A stretch of DNA of 16,910 nucleotides from Methanobacterium sp. (GTDB lineage: Archaea > Methanobacteriota > Methanobacteria > Methanobacteriales > Methanobacteriaceae): positions 1 to 16,910 of the forward strand of contig JAHKLQ010000019.1 in assembly GCA_020854975.1 (NCBI GenBank). Reading direction: 5' to 3'. The notes under the pieces are model-generated. The model had not been told where the DNA came from. It searched no databases and was given only the letters and a program-made list of their open reading frames with translations. Below, in pieces: positions 1-8,993 of this stretch. The position numbers and the translations under genes were made by a program. The first letter of the stretch is position 1. Each line of letters starts with the position of its first letter.

Positions 1-37
1 AAAAAAAGGTTTTCAAAGGATAAAATACCAAAATCAA

Positions 38-78
38 ATTTTTATAGGTTTGTAAACTTTAAATATGACCATAGGTGA
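38..78 (+). promoter_or_regulatory. Probable promoter and SD of the hcgG-like gene
   Basis: An AT-rich TATA-like element (TTTTTATAG, about 38-46) precedes an AGGTGA SD at 73-78. The SD lies 5 nt before the ATG at 84. The TATA assignment is weak because the whole leader is AT-rich. The SD is clear and decides the start. Confidence 0.45.
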
Positions 79-83
79 ACTTC

Positions 84-1589
84 ATGCATAAAATAATCAA
101 AGAATCAGTTACAGACATGGATTCAGCTTTCGAACTGAGTAAATTAGATAAAAATGTTAACGATGTGGTGGATGCAGTTTCTGCATTATCAACTGCTGAG
201 GCCACCCAACTGGGAATGAATTTCAAAAAATTTCCCCTGGGCTGTGACCTGACTGAGATCATAGTGGGCACCTGTGCATCAGACATGGAGAAGGATGAAC
301 TGATTGGTAACTGCCTTTTATCTAATATGATTGGTGCTTCGATTCATGTGTGTGCCTACGCCTTTGCAGATATTGCTGAAAGCCATGGAATGAAAGGTAT
401 TGATGTTCTTAAGGAAGTCCGGGAAGTTACGGATGTGCCTCTGGATCTGGATCACTTTGGAAGATATGGGGCTATGCGATTCCCTCGGGAGATTGTGAAA
501 TGCCCTGGACAGTGTTATAATGAAGGTCCCCCTTTTCATGAATGTCCCCGGGACAGGATCCATTCCAGACTCTTGGATAAAGAGGAAGCAGCTTCAATTG
601 AAAGGGATGATTGGGTTAAATGCTCCTCTTCAGTGGCTATTAACCTCACCAGTGCTCAGGGTGGGGAAGGTCATGCTGCACCATTAGAAGAGGCTGAAGA
701 GATTGGTCAACTTGCTAAAAAGTATGGTAAAGGTGTGGAGGCCATCATGTTCATTGGAGATGGTTATGATGATCTTATCACTGGATTTGAGAAAGCCCTA
801 CAGTTAGGGGCAGATATTTTTGTACTGGAGGGTGGGCCTTTCAACCAGGCCAGTGACCGGCTGGATAGTTTTGCCAAGGCCGTGGCCATGGCCAGGATCC
901 TGGTACCAGGGAAGATCGTGGCCACCAACGGGGCATATGAAGATGAGTGTCGTGTGGGTTTACGAGCAGGGCTTAACGCTATAATCACCGGGTTTCCTAA
1001 AAATCATCATGGATATATGTGTGGTTACAGTCCGGGAACTGCCAAGAAAGGGAATTTTGGACTCCCCAGAGTTATAAAAATAGTTAAAGAAGAACTTAAA
1101 GAAGGTTTAACCCGCGTACCTATCCAAAGGGAAGAATTAGAAGTTTTGGCCCGTGCTATTAAGGTAGTTGGGCCTGAAAATGTTTATCCTCAGAAGATAG
1201 GCAAGTTCCCAGTGGGTGATGCTCACTGGGCAGTGGTGCCTAACTCCCCAATCTATGGGAAGGTGGAGGTTGAAAGAACCATCCAGGGTATTCATGAAAC
1301 TTTGACTGGTTCAAGTGCCGCACTCATAGGGGGAAGGTTCATCTCCTGGGCTTTAGCCAAAGAATTGGACAACGATGTTGATGAGATCATCATCAGTGAT
1401 AAGGATCCTTGGGTGGAGAAGGTAACTGTTGATATCTTAAGTAAAGAACTGGAACCAAATATCATTGGGGCCTCATCAGATGATAGATTAGCATCCAAAA
1501 ATGCTGATCACACTATAATCACCTCTACTATTCCAAGTCTAGTTAATAAGATATCTAGGAAGTTAGAGGGATCAACTACGTTGATCTGA
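84..1589 (+). CDS. hcgG: HcgG/HmdC-like [Fe]-hydrogenase cofactor biosynthesis protein
   Basis: Predicted 501-residue cytoplasmic protein. I read it as the fibrillarin-related HcgG (HmdC) family, linked to making the iron-guanylylpyridinol cofactor of Hmd, the H2-forming methylene-tetrahydromethanopterin dehydrogenase. The sequence shows a conserved-looking centre with DLDHFG (about 121-126), a cysteine cluster KCPGQC (140 and 144) and Cys154, then a region resembling a TIM barrel. The C-terminal part looks like a nucleotide- or SAM-binding Rossmann fold, with LIGGRFISWALAKEL near 415 and the acidic IIISDKDPW after the next strand. A GTG at 75 is in frame, but the ATG at 84 has AGGTGA 5 nt upstream and is preferred. 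No other hcg or hmd gene is in the window; the upstream side is cut off. The exact activity of this family member is unproven, and the assignment rests on remembered family features. Confidence 0.66.
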   Translation: MHKIIKESVTDMDSAFELSKLDKNVNDVVDAVSALSTAEATQLGMNFKKFPLGCDLTEIIVGTCASDMEKDELIGNCLLSNMIGASIHVCAYAFADIAESHGMKGIDVLKEVREVTDVPLDLDHFGRYGAMRFPREIVKCPGQCYNEGPPFHECPRDRIHSRLLDKEEAASIERDDWVKCSSSVAINLTSAQGGEGHAAPLEEAEEIGQLAKKYGKGVEAIMFIGDGYDDLITGFEKALQLGADIFVLEGGPFNQASDRLDSFAKAVAMARILVPGKIVATNGAYEDECRVGLRAGLNAIITGFPKNHHGYMCGYSPGTAKKGNFGLPRVIKIVKEELKEGLTRVPIQREELEVLARAIKVVGPENVYPQKIGKFPVGDAHWAVVPNSPIYGKVEVERTIQGIHETLTGSSAALIGGRFISWALAKELDNDVDEIIISDKDPWVEKVTVDILSKELEPNIIGASSDDRLASKNADHTIITSTIPSLVNKISRKLEGSTTLI

Positions 1590-1590
1590 T

Positions 1591-1600
1591 TGTTTTTTTG
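1591..1600 (+). terminator. T-tract terminator after hcgG-like gene
   Basis: A run of seven T (1593-1599) follows directly after the TGA stop, without a stable stem. This is the usual form of an archaeal intrinsic terminator. Confidence 0.5.
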
Positions 1601-1615
1601 AAAATGTGGAAACTT

Positions 1616-1650
1616 AAATTTAAAAAAATAAAAAAATTAAAAAAATAAAG
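1616..1650 (-). terminator. T-rich terminator of the XRE-like gene
   Basis: On the minus strand this stretch reads as three successive T-runs of 5 to 7 bases (A-runs on plus), beginning about 57 nt past the stop of the gene at 1707-2099. It fits archaeal T-tract termination and lies between two convergent genes. Confidence 0.4.
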
Positions 1651-1706
1651 TTACTACTTAAAGTCAGCTACTTTGGTTATTGGCTGAAGAATCCTTGTAA
1701 CACAAA

Positions 1707-2099
1707 TTAAGCCATTCTACCAGCCATAACCACATCAAACTCATCAAGATTAACGCTTCCAATAATCCGATGAAATTCTTCTTCTGGCAGGCTGTTGAGT
1801 TCCTTAGGATCAATTCCTCTTGCTTGTTCCAGACCCCGGAGGAAATATTTGAAGTCAGGACCTAAATCATCCCTGATCCTGTATCCTCTTCCCATATGGA
1901 TTAGGTCATTCTGGTCAAATTTTGAGGTCAGATTATCTATTTTAGCCATTAGGTGTTGTGTGGGTTGTTTGTATGTTCCCCACTCCAGGGCTGTTTCAAT
2001 TTCCATGGGTACTTCCAGTTCATGAGCAACTTCACTTTGAGTTTTTCCGGTGTGTTTCCTGAATCCTAAAACCAGATCCTTTAAATCATCTTGCATCAT
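1707..2099 (-). CDS. Small protein with XRE-like helix-turn-helix
   Basis: A 130-residue protein I cannot assign to a named family. Residues about 8-45 resemble a Cro/C1 (XRE) helix-turn-helix: GKTQSEVAHELEVPMEIETA has the spacing of the scaffold helix, recognition helix and following helix, and ends in ALEWG, similar to the family's IERG. The remaining 85 residues are charged, contain FKYFLRGLEQARGIDPKEL and end in VVMAGRMA, with no membrane segment or cysteine cluster. Two ATG codons stand in tandem. AGGAGG (2103-2108) lies 3 nt from the first and 6 nt from the second (2096), so the second may be the true start. It is transcribed alone and converges on the hcgG-like gene. It may be a DNA-binding regulator, but this rests on weak pattern similarity. 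Confidence 0.75.
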   Translation of the reverse strand: MMQDDLKDLVLGFRKHTGKTQSEVAHELEVPMEIETALEWGTYKQPTQHLMAKIDNLTSKFDQNDLIHMGRGYRIRDDLGPDFKYFLRGLEQARGIDPKELNSLPEEEFHRIIGSVNLDEFDVVMAGRMA

Positions 2100-2135
2100 A
2101 TGCCTCCTACTTTTTGTGATAATAATATGATACTG

Positions 2136-2150
2136 GTTTTATAAATAATT
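2136..2150 (-). promoter_or_regulatory. TATA box of the XRE-like gene
   Basis: The minus strand reads AATTATTTATAAAA here. Its centre is about 43 nt before the ATG pair, which places a start site near 2115 and leaves a short leader containing the AGGAGG SD. Confidence 0.5.
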
Positions 2151-2280
2151 TTTGAAATAATAATATTACTAATTACAGATGTTCTTCAATTTAATAATAA
2201 AATATATTTATAAATTATTACAACGAATAAAGGATCTACTTATTTTTGTCAGTTTTTCAGCATAACCAGAACCCTTATCA

Positions 2281-2307
2281 ATGTGAAAGTCAAATCTATG
2301 TGAAAGT
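2281..2307 (+). repeat. Direct repeat ATGTGAAAGT upstream of the phosphoesterase promoter
   Basis: Two exact copies of ATGTGAAAGT lie at 2281-2290 and 2298-2307, starting 17 nt apart. They sit just upstream of the TATA box at 2329-2339 in a 304-bp spacer with no other gene, so they could be a regulator site. Confidence 0.5.
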
Positions 2308-2325
2308 GACCCTTTTAATTAACCA

Positions 2326-2340
2326 TAAAATATATAAAAA
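2326..2340 (+). promoter_or_regulatory. TATA box of the metallophosphoesterase gene
   Basis: The sequence AAAATATATAAAAA matches the archaeal TATA consensus. A start site about 25 nt downstream (near 2360) would give a leader of about 40 nt with AGGTG at 2394-2398, 5 nt before the TTG start. Confidence 0.55.
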
Positions 2341-2403
2341 TTGCTTAAAAATCGTTACTTCTTAAAAACTTAAAGATTAAAATTACTTGTTATAGGTGTC
2401 AGT

Positions 2404-3207
2404 TTGCTCAAAAAAAGATTTTTATTCCTTTTCATATTAACAATTCTATTGGCTTATATGCTAATAGAACCTTACTGGATCGAAACCAAAGAAATAACCA
2501 TTGAATCAGATCAGATTCCTGCTGAATTTGATGGTAAAAAGATCGTTTTTCTCTCAGATATCCATACTGGCCTCTTTTTTGACCAGAGCAGAGTTGATGC
2601 TGTGGTGAATCAGGTGAACGCCCTTAATCCGGATCTCATCCTCTTGGGAGGAGATTATGTTGATGGGGACTCTGCATATATCCAGCCTACTTTTGAATCA
2701 TTATCTAAACTGGAAGCTCCTTTAGGTGTTTATGCGGTTTTAGGTAACAAAGACCCCCAATATTACACTTTGGAAGCTATTCCTCAACATGGCATCACCT
2801 ACATTGGGAATAAGGGAACTTGGATAGAAGAAAATGGTTCAAGGATTCGTCTAGGTGGGGTGGGAGACTATAATAATGGTAATCAGATCCAGAGTGCTAC
2901 CACCTCTGTGGTAACACCAGAAGATTTTGTTATACTGATCAGCCATAACCCAGATTACTTCCCTGAAGTGGATAAGTCCAAGGTTGATTTGGTTCTATCT
3001 GGACATACTCATGGAGGGCAGATAACCTTTTTTGGACTATGGGCACCCAGTACTCATTCAATTTATGGGAATAAATACCGAACTGGAGTTATTGAGGAGA
3101 ACGGCACTACTATGATTGTGAGTAATGGTATAGGTACCACTATATTGCCTATGAGATTCTTTGCCAGACCTCAGATAATAGTGGTGGAGTTAAAAAAAGC
3201 CGGATGA
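2404..3207 (+). CDS. Membrane-anchored calcineurin-like metallophosphoesterase (YkuE/YaeI type)
   Basis: A 267-residue predicted phosphoesterase with a dinuclear metal centre. Residues about 5-24 form one hydrophobic N-terminal helix, so the catalytic domain is probably anchored outside the cell membrane. The metal motifs occur in order: DIH (Asp52, His54), GGDYVD (Asp84), GNKD (114-117), SHNPD (His181) and SGHTHGGQ (His201, His203). The third motif is normally GNHD or GNHE; here the catalytic His position is Lys116. The closest remembered relatives are the bacterial YkuE and YaeI groups, some of which act on membrane or wall lipids, but the substrate here is unknown. The start is TTG, supported by AGGTG 5 nt upstream. 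The gene stands alone, has its own TATA box, and converges on the TPR gene with a 47-bp gap. Confidence 0.88.
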   Translation: MLKKRFLFLFILTILLAYMLIEPYWIETKEITIESDQIPAEFDGKKIVFLSDIHTGLFFDQSRVDAVVNQVNALNPDLILLGGDYVDGDSAYIQPTFESLSKLEAPLGVYAVLGNKDPQYYTLEAIPQHGITYIGNKGTWIEENGSRIRLGGVGDYNNGNQIQSATTSVVTPEDFVILISHNPDYFPEVDKSKVDLVLSGHTHGGQITFFGLWAPSTHSIYGNKYRTGVIEENGTTMIVSNGIGTTILPMRFFARPQIIVVELKKAG

Positions 3208-3254
3208 TTTTAAAAGGAGTAAATAGGGATCTGATTTGGAAAAACTATTCTACC

Positions 3255-4145
3255 CTAATCAAGTTTCTTTAAACACATCCCCTTAATTATACCTGGTTTT
3301 TTATCTAAAAGAAGCCGTATTGCTTCATCAAAGTTGTCTAAAGCATCATCTGTCCTTTTAAGTTGTCTGAGGGTTACTCCTTTGTTGTACCATGCAGGTA
3401 TGTACTGGGAGTGCAACTCGATGATCCTGTCAAAACAGTGTAGGGCCTCTTCTAATTTACCCATGTCCAGGAGTATAAGTCCTTTATAATTCAGGACATC
3501 TAACTCTTTAGGTTCAATTTTCAAGGCAGATTCAACGTACTCCAGGGCCTTTTTTGGTTTTTCCATTTCATAGAATGCCCGTCCAATATTATATAGGGCA
3601 ATGAAAGAGGTAGGGTCTGAGTCCAGGGCTTTGTTAAAATAGGTAATGGCATTCTGGTAATCTTTCAGATCAAAGAGTATCTCACCCTTGGCATTACACA
3701 GATCAGGGTAGAGATCATCAGAAGTTTCAATTAAACTCAAAGCTTCATCAATAAATTTTTGAGCAGTTACATTTTCCCCCAGGAAATGATAGGCTAACCC
3801 ATTAAAATAGAGTGCATCAACATCATGGGGTTCTTCTTTAAGAAATGTTTCATAAGAACGTATAGCTTTATGATATTCACCTAAATAAAATAGTACAGTT
3901 CCTTTATCAAAAAATAATCCAATATTTTCAGGGTTGTATTCTAGAGCTTTATTATAATCATTTAGAGCATGCTGTAAATCTCCCACATCAACGTATACTG
4001 CCCCTCGAAGGAGGTGGGCATCAGGGTTATGTGGTTCAAATTTTAATGCTCTGGAGAAAAGATCAATGGCTTCAAAATAATTTTTACGGTTTAACCAGGT
4101 TTCTATGCCCTTTTCAATATAGTAGTGGGCTCCTTTAACTTGCAT
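3255..4145 (-). CDS. Tetratricopeptide-repeat (TPR) protein, eight repeats
   Basis: A 296-residue protein made almost entirely of TPR units of 34 residues. I count eight, starting near residues 8, 42, 76, 110, 147, 181, 215 and 249, with the usual pattern of small residues at position 8 and Ala-Leu near position 20 ([70 protein letters not shown]). The fourth unit is slightly longer. There is no signal peptide or membrane helix, so it is probably a cytoplasmic protein-protein interaction scaffold. Many methanogens carry families of such proteins, and the partner cannot be read from the sequence. Upstream of the ATG only a G-run is seen rather than a good SD, and a TATA box lies about 23 nt before the start, so the mRNA may be leaderless. 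Confidence 0.93.
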   Translation of the reverse strand: MQVKGAHYYIEKGIETWLNRKNYFEAIDLFSRALKFEPHNPDAHLLRGAVYVDVGDLQHALNDYNKALEYNPENIGLFFDKGTVLFYLGEYHKAIRSYETFLKEEPHDVDALYFNGLAYHFLGENVTAQKFIDEALSLIETSDDLYPDLCNAKGEILFDLKDYQNAITYFNKALDSDPTSFIALYNIGRAFYEMEKPKKALEYVESALKIEPKELDVLNYKGLILLDMGKLEEALHCFDRIIELHSQYIPAWYNKGVTLRQLKRTDDALDNFDEAIRLLLDKKPGIIKGMCLKKLD

Positions 4146-4159
4146 TACAACCCCCCATT

Positions 4160-4174
4160 GATTTATATTTATCT
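4160..4174 (-). promoter_or_regulatory. TATA box of the TPR gene (near-leaderless)
   Basis: The minus strand reads GATAAATATAAAT, centred about 23 nt before the ATG at 4145. Archaeal transcription starts about 25 nt after the TATA centre, so the transcript should begin at or next to the start codon. Confidence 0.5.
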
Positions 4175-4341
4175 TTATTATGAAGTATAAAATTTGGGAT
4201 AGAACTCACAGTTAAAAAATCATTTTTAAGTTGATAATTAGTTATAGATTCCTTAAAGTGATAAAAATTGTTTAAAATTATCCATATATTTCCATATTCT
4301 AAAAGGAAACCTTTATTATTAGGAATACCGCAAATGGGAAT

Positions 4342-4356
4342 CTAGCTTATAATATT
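4342..4356 (+). promoter_or_regulatory. TATA box of the zinc-ribbon gene (near-leaderless)
   Basis: CTTATAATATT is centred about 21 nt before the ATG at 4371, and no SD is present between them. This spacing suggests a leaderless transcript. The spacer from 4146 to 4370 holds this promoter and the divergent TPR promoter, and otherwise only AT-rich sequence. Confidence 0.45.
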
Positions 4357-4370
4357 GTCCTTGATAAACA

Positions 4371-4688
4371 ATGGCAGTTGGTGTTAACATAGGTTTTTTG
4401 ATTTGCAGGGAATGTAAAGGTTACTATCAGTTGGGGGAAGAAGAACATCCTGATGACTTTGAAAGTTGCCAGTGTGGGGGAGAACTGGTGTACACCCAAC
4501 ATTTTGACAGTTTATCTGAGGCCGTGATCTGTGTGGATATGGATGAAAAGCTTCAGGAAAAACTCAACGAGATAATGGATCTGGAATATTACATGCAAAA
4601 TAAGGCCAAACCTTACCGTGTCAATACTCAAAAGAAAAAAAATGTGTTAAACAGACTTTTTGAAAGTTTCAACCGTTGGCAGAAATAA
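4371..4688 (+). CDS. Small zinc-ribbon protein, function unknown
   Basis: A 105-residue protein whose N-terminal half holds a probable zinc ribbon: CREC (Cys12, Cys15) and CQC (Cys33, Cys35). The loop between them is acidic (GEEEHPDDFESC). GGELVY follows the second pair, as often seen in ribbon folds. The C-terminal half (about 55-105) is a charged, probably helical segment ending in a basic, aromatic tail (NRLFESFNRWQK). There is no membrane segment. I have seen similar CRECKGYY-type ribbons in Methanobacteriales, but know no function; nucleic-acid or protein binding are both possible. The gene is monocistronic, divergent from the TPR gene, and ends before a hairpin terminator shared with lon. 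Confidence 0.82.
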   Translation: MAVGVNIGFLICRECKGYYQLGEEEHPDDFESCQCGGELVYTQHFDSLSEAVICVDMDEKLQEKLNEIMDLEYYMQNKAKPYRVNTQKKKNVLNRLFESFNRWQK

Positions 4689-4794
4689 TAAAACCTTGAA
4701 AAAAACTTAAAAAATAAAAATAATCCTGAAGAACAACAAAACAAGTTTATTTTCGAGTTATATTCTCTTAAAAATATGTTAAAAATAAAAAATT

Positions 4795-4844
4795 ATTCCC
4801 TCTCACCGTTTGCATGGTAATGAGGGAATGATAGAACTTTTTTT
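4795..4844. terminator. Bidirectional hairpin terminator between zinc-ribbon gene and lon
   Basis: ATTCCCTC (4795-4802) and GAGGGAAT (4822-4829) form a perfect 8-bp stem. On plus it is followed by seven T (4838-4844). On minus it is followed by the T-rich complement of 4770-4794. It sits between convergent genes and can end transcription in both directions. Confidence 0.65.
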
Positions 4845-4886
4845 GATTTTATTCTACTATTTATAATGGGTTTTAGGTTAATGGAC

Positions 4887-7268
<2,382 letters not shown>

Positions 7269-7344
7269 ATTATCACTCAAGGGATGGATAACTTTCTTTT
7301 TGATATCTTAATACCCATGATTTTCTTGTTTTAGACTTAATGCT

Positions 7345-7362
7345 TTCTTTAAATTTCTTAAA
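7345..7362 (-). promoter_or_regulatory. lon: Possible lon promoter
   Basis: The minus strand reads AAGAAATTTAAAGAAAG, a TATA-like element downstream of the TTCATGGAA repeats. It would leave a leader of about 60 nt. The match is modest in this AT-rich spacer. Confidence 0.35.
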
Positions 7363-7369
7363 ATTTTAA

Positions 7370-7406
7370 TTCCATGAAGTTTCCATGAAAAATTGAATTC
7401 CATGAA
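7370..7406 (-). repeat. Three copies of TTCATGGAA upstream of lon
   Basis: TTCCATGAA on plus occurs exactly at 7370-7378, 7381-7389 and 7398-7406, starting 11 and 17 nt apart. On the lon strand this is TTCATGGAA, a dyad of TTC and GAA around three bases. They lie in the 187-bp spacer between lon and arsR and upstream of the possible lon TATA box, so they are candidate regulator sites. Confidence 0.6.
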
Positions 7407-7455
7407 AATTGATGGAGATTGAAGTAAGGAATCAGACATAATTTTGTGGATCTAT

Positions 7456-7821
7456 TTATTTTTCCTTCTTTTCTAATTCCGGACATTTAACTTGATGGCA
7501 TTTGGAAAATGCGCAGGTAAATAAAAAATCAATTCTTTTTTGGTGTTTTTTCATGGCGCCTTCATTGAATGTGTAATAAATGTAGTTTCCTTCCTTTTTT
7601 GCAATGAGGATGTTGGCGTTTTTCAGAATTTTAAGGTGTTGTGATGCTGCTGGTTGGGTTATGCCCATGTTTCTGGACATTGCAGTTACACTGATTTTCT
7701 CTACTTCACCTGATGCCAGTGAATAAATCAATAGTAACCGATTAACATTAGCCAAGGCTTTAAACACTTCCTCCATTTCTTCAGTTGCTTCTAATGTTGA
7801 CTTGGAATTTATCCTCAGCAT
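7456..7821 (-). CDS. ArsR-family winged-helix transcriptional regulator
   Basis: A 121-residue dimeric-type DNA-binding regulator. Residues about 14-90 form the ArsR winged helix: [19 protein letters not shown] (helix 1-2), the recognition helix [21 protein letters not shown] (about 52-72) and the beta wing [13 protein letters not shown] (75-87). The classic ArsR CVC metal site is absent from the recognition region. Instead the C-terminus has three evenly spaced cysteines, Cys103, Cys108 and Cys113 (C-x4-C-x4-C), with His109 between, a possible metal or thiol sensor. No SD precedes the ATG; the TATA-like sequence lies inside a perfect palindrome about 25 nt upstream, which points to a leaderless transcript and autorepression. 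It neighbours a cysteine-rich protein gene on the same strand. The inducer is unknown. Confidence 0.92.
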   Translation of the reverse strand: MLRINSKSTLEATEEMEEVFKALANVNRLLLIYSLASGEVEKISVTAMSRNMGITQPAASQHLKILKNANILIAKKEGNYIYYTFNEGAMKKHQKRIDFLFTCAFSKCHQVKCPELEKKEK

Positions 7822-7828
7822 GTAACAT

Positions 7829-7856
7829 AAGTATATAAGTATATGCTTATATACTT
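7829..7856 (-). promoter_or_regulatory. Palindromic operator over the arsR promoter
   Basis: AAGTATATAAG (7829-7839) and CTTATATACTT (7846-7856) are perfect 11-bp inverted arms around a 6-nt spacer. The TATA-like TATATAAG of the minus strand lies inside the distal arm, 25-33 nt before the ATG at 7821. A dimeric regulator bound here would block TBP, as in ArsR-type autoregulation. Confidence 0.72.
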
Positions 7857-8237
7857 TTCTACCCTACTTAGTATCTGAAAAATATTATAAAATTAGTATG
7901 ATTATTAGAGATACATTCTTTCAGTGAAATGTTCAATGTAAAAATAGTCCTTATATTTTAATTTCAAGTTACATAGAGAATAATAGTGTGGGATATTGTA
8001 TCCAAGATGAAAAAGAGTTAAAATAGTTGAATGGTGAGGTTTAATGGTTATTTTTTAGGGATTTGCTACTGGAATTTCAAATTCCATTCTACGTTTATAG
8101 TTTCCATATCAATAATTTTGATTATTGATTATCAAAAAAATTACCCAGAAAGTTTTTTATTTATTTTAATCTCACCAAGGCGTCGAGAATAGCCCACTTA
8201 CTATCTACAATGGAATTTAAGTAAAAATTTGTTTGTA
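7857..8237. other. Gene-free spacer with three hairpins
   Basis: No convincing gene is seen here. Three perfect small dyads occur: GGATA-TTG-TATCC (7991-8003), TGGAATTT-C-AAATTCCA (8070-8086) and ATCAATAAT-TTTG-ATTATTGAT (8108-8129). None is followed by a clear T-tract on either strand. The stretch near 8171-8200 is less AT-rich than its surroundings. Confidence 0.4.
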
Positions 8238-8426
8238 CTAACCTTTGTGACAGCAACTAGCACAATCCATGACTTCTTCTTCTTTTTTTATTGGATTTTC
8301 TAAGTTCTCCTTTGTTTTGCTGCTTTCATATTCACATGTTTCACATGGACATCTGAAGTTAGAAACATCTTCTGAATCATCCACTTCAAATTCTTTCCCA
8401 CATTTGTCGCACTTTACAATTACCAA
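8238..8426 (-). CDS. Small cysteine-rich, probably metal-binding protein
   Basis: A 62-residue protein with eight cysteines. CDKC (Cys6, Cys9) and CPCETC (Cys26, Cys28, Cys31) form an N-terminal ribbon-like module with the common zinc-ribbon start VKCDKCGKEFEV. After a charged linker, the C-terminus ends in CASCCHKG (Cys55, Cys58, Cys59, His60). Zinc or another soft metal is the likely ligand; a role in metal handling or as a redox-active adaptor is inference. The start is TTG, decided by GGAGGT at 8433-8438 with 6-nt spacing; no in-frame ATG lies nearby. It is about 410 bp upstream of arsR on the same strand and has its own repeat-bearing control region. I do not recognise a characterised family. 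Confidence 0.78.
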   Translation of the reverse strand: MVIVKCDKCGKEFEVDDSEDVSNFRCPCETCEYESSKTKENLENPIKKEEEVMDCASCCHKG

Positions 8427-8458
8427 TATTTAACCTCCGTTTTTACTCTATTATTATA

Positions 8459-8499
8459 TGTTCTAGTACTAACGAATTATGTGTTCTATACTAACGAAT
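8459..8499 (-). repeat. Near-identical 18/19-nt direct repeats upstream of the cysteine-rich gene
   Basis: On plus, TGTTCTAGTACTAACGAAT (8459-8477) and TGTTCTATACTAACGAAT (8482-8499) differ by one inserted base. A third, weaker ATTCGT-TTA-like half occurs near 8504-8519 on minus. TATA-like elements lie on both sides (minus AATTTATATT at about 8497-8507 and ACATATAATAA at 8450-8460), so the repeats could be operators or activator sites. Confidence 0.65.
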
Positions 8500-8579
8500 A
8501 TAAATTATTAACACGAATGTAATTTATTAACTTATCGATCAATATCAAAAACCTATCATATTCTTAAAATTTGGAAACC

Positions 8580-8592
8580 CTAAAAAAAGAGC
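8580..8592 (-). terminator. T-tract terminator at the end of the supraoperon
   Basis: The minus strand reads GCTCTTTTTTTAGGG about 90 nt past the DUF3194 stop. It marks the likely end of the long minus-strand cluster. Confidence 0.5.
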
Positions 8593-8680
8593 AGAAAATA
8601 AATACTCATATTTCAAGGATCAAAGGATATCTAAGTGGGAATACTGAAAATTACAGAGAATAATATTAAAAATAAGAATT

Positions 8681-8956
<276 letters not shown>

Positions 8957-8993
8957 TTCCAAACCTCAGTAACCTTTATGAGACTTTAAAACC

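Noticed and set aside
3224..3257. TAGGG/CCCTA inverted repeat between the convergent phosphoesterase and TPR genes
   Set aside because: The stem is only 5 bp with a 24-nt loop, and there is no clear T-tract, so it is not a convincing terminator.
8161..8256. 31-codon minus-strand frame starting at TTG and ending SKWAILDALVRLK
   Set aside because: It overlaps the end of the cysteine-rich gene, has no SD, and is too short to tell from chance. It could be a remnant of a lost gene, but this cannot be shown.
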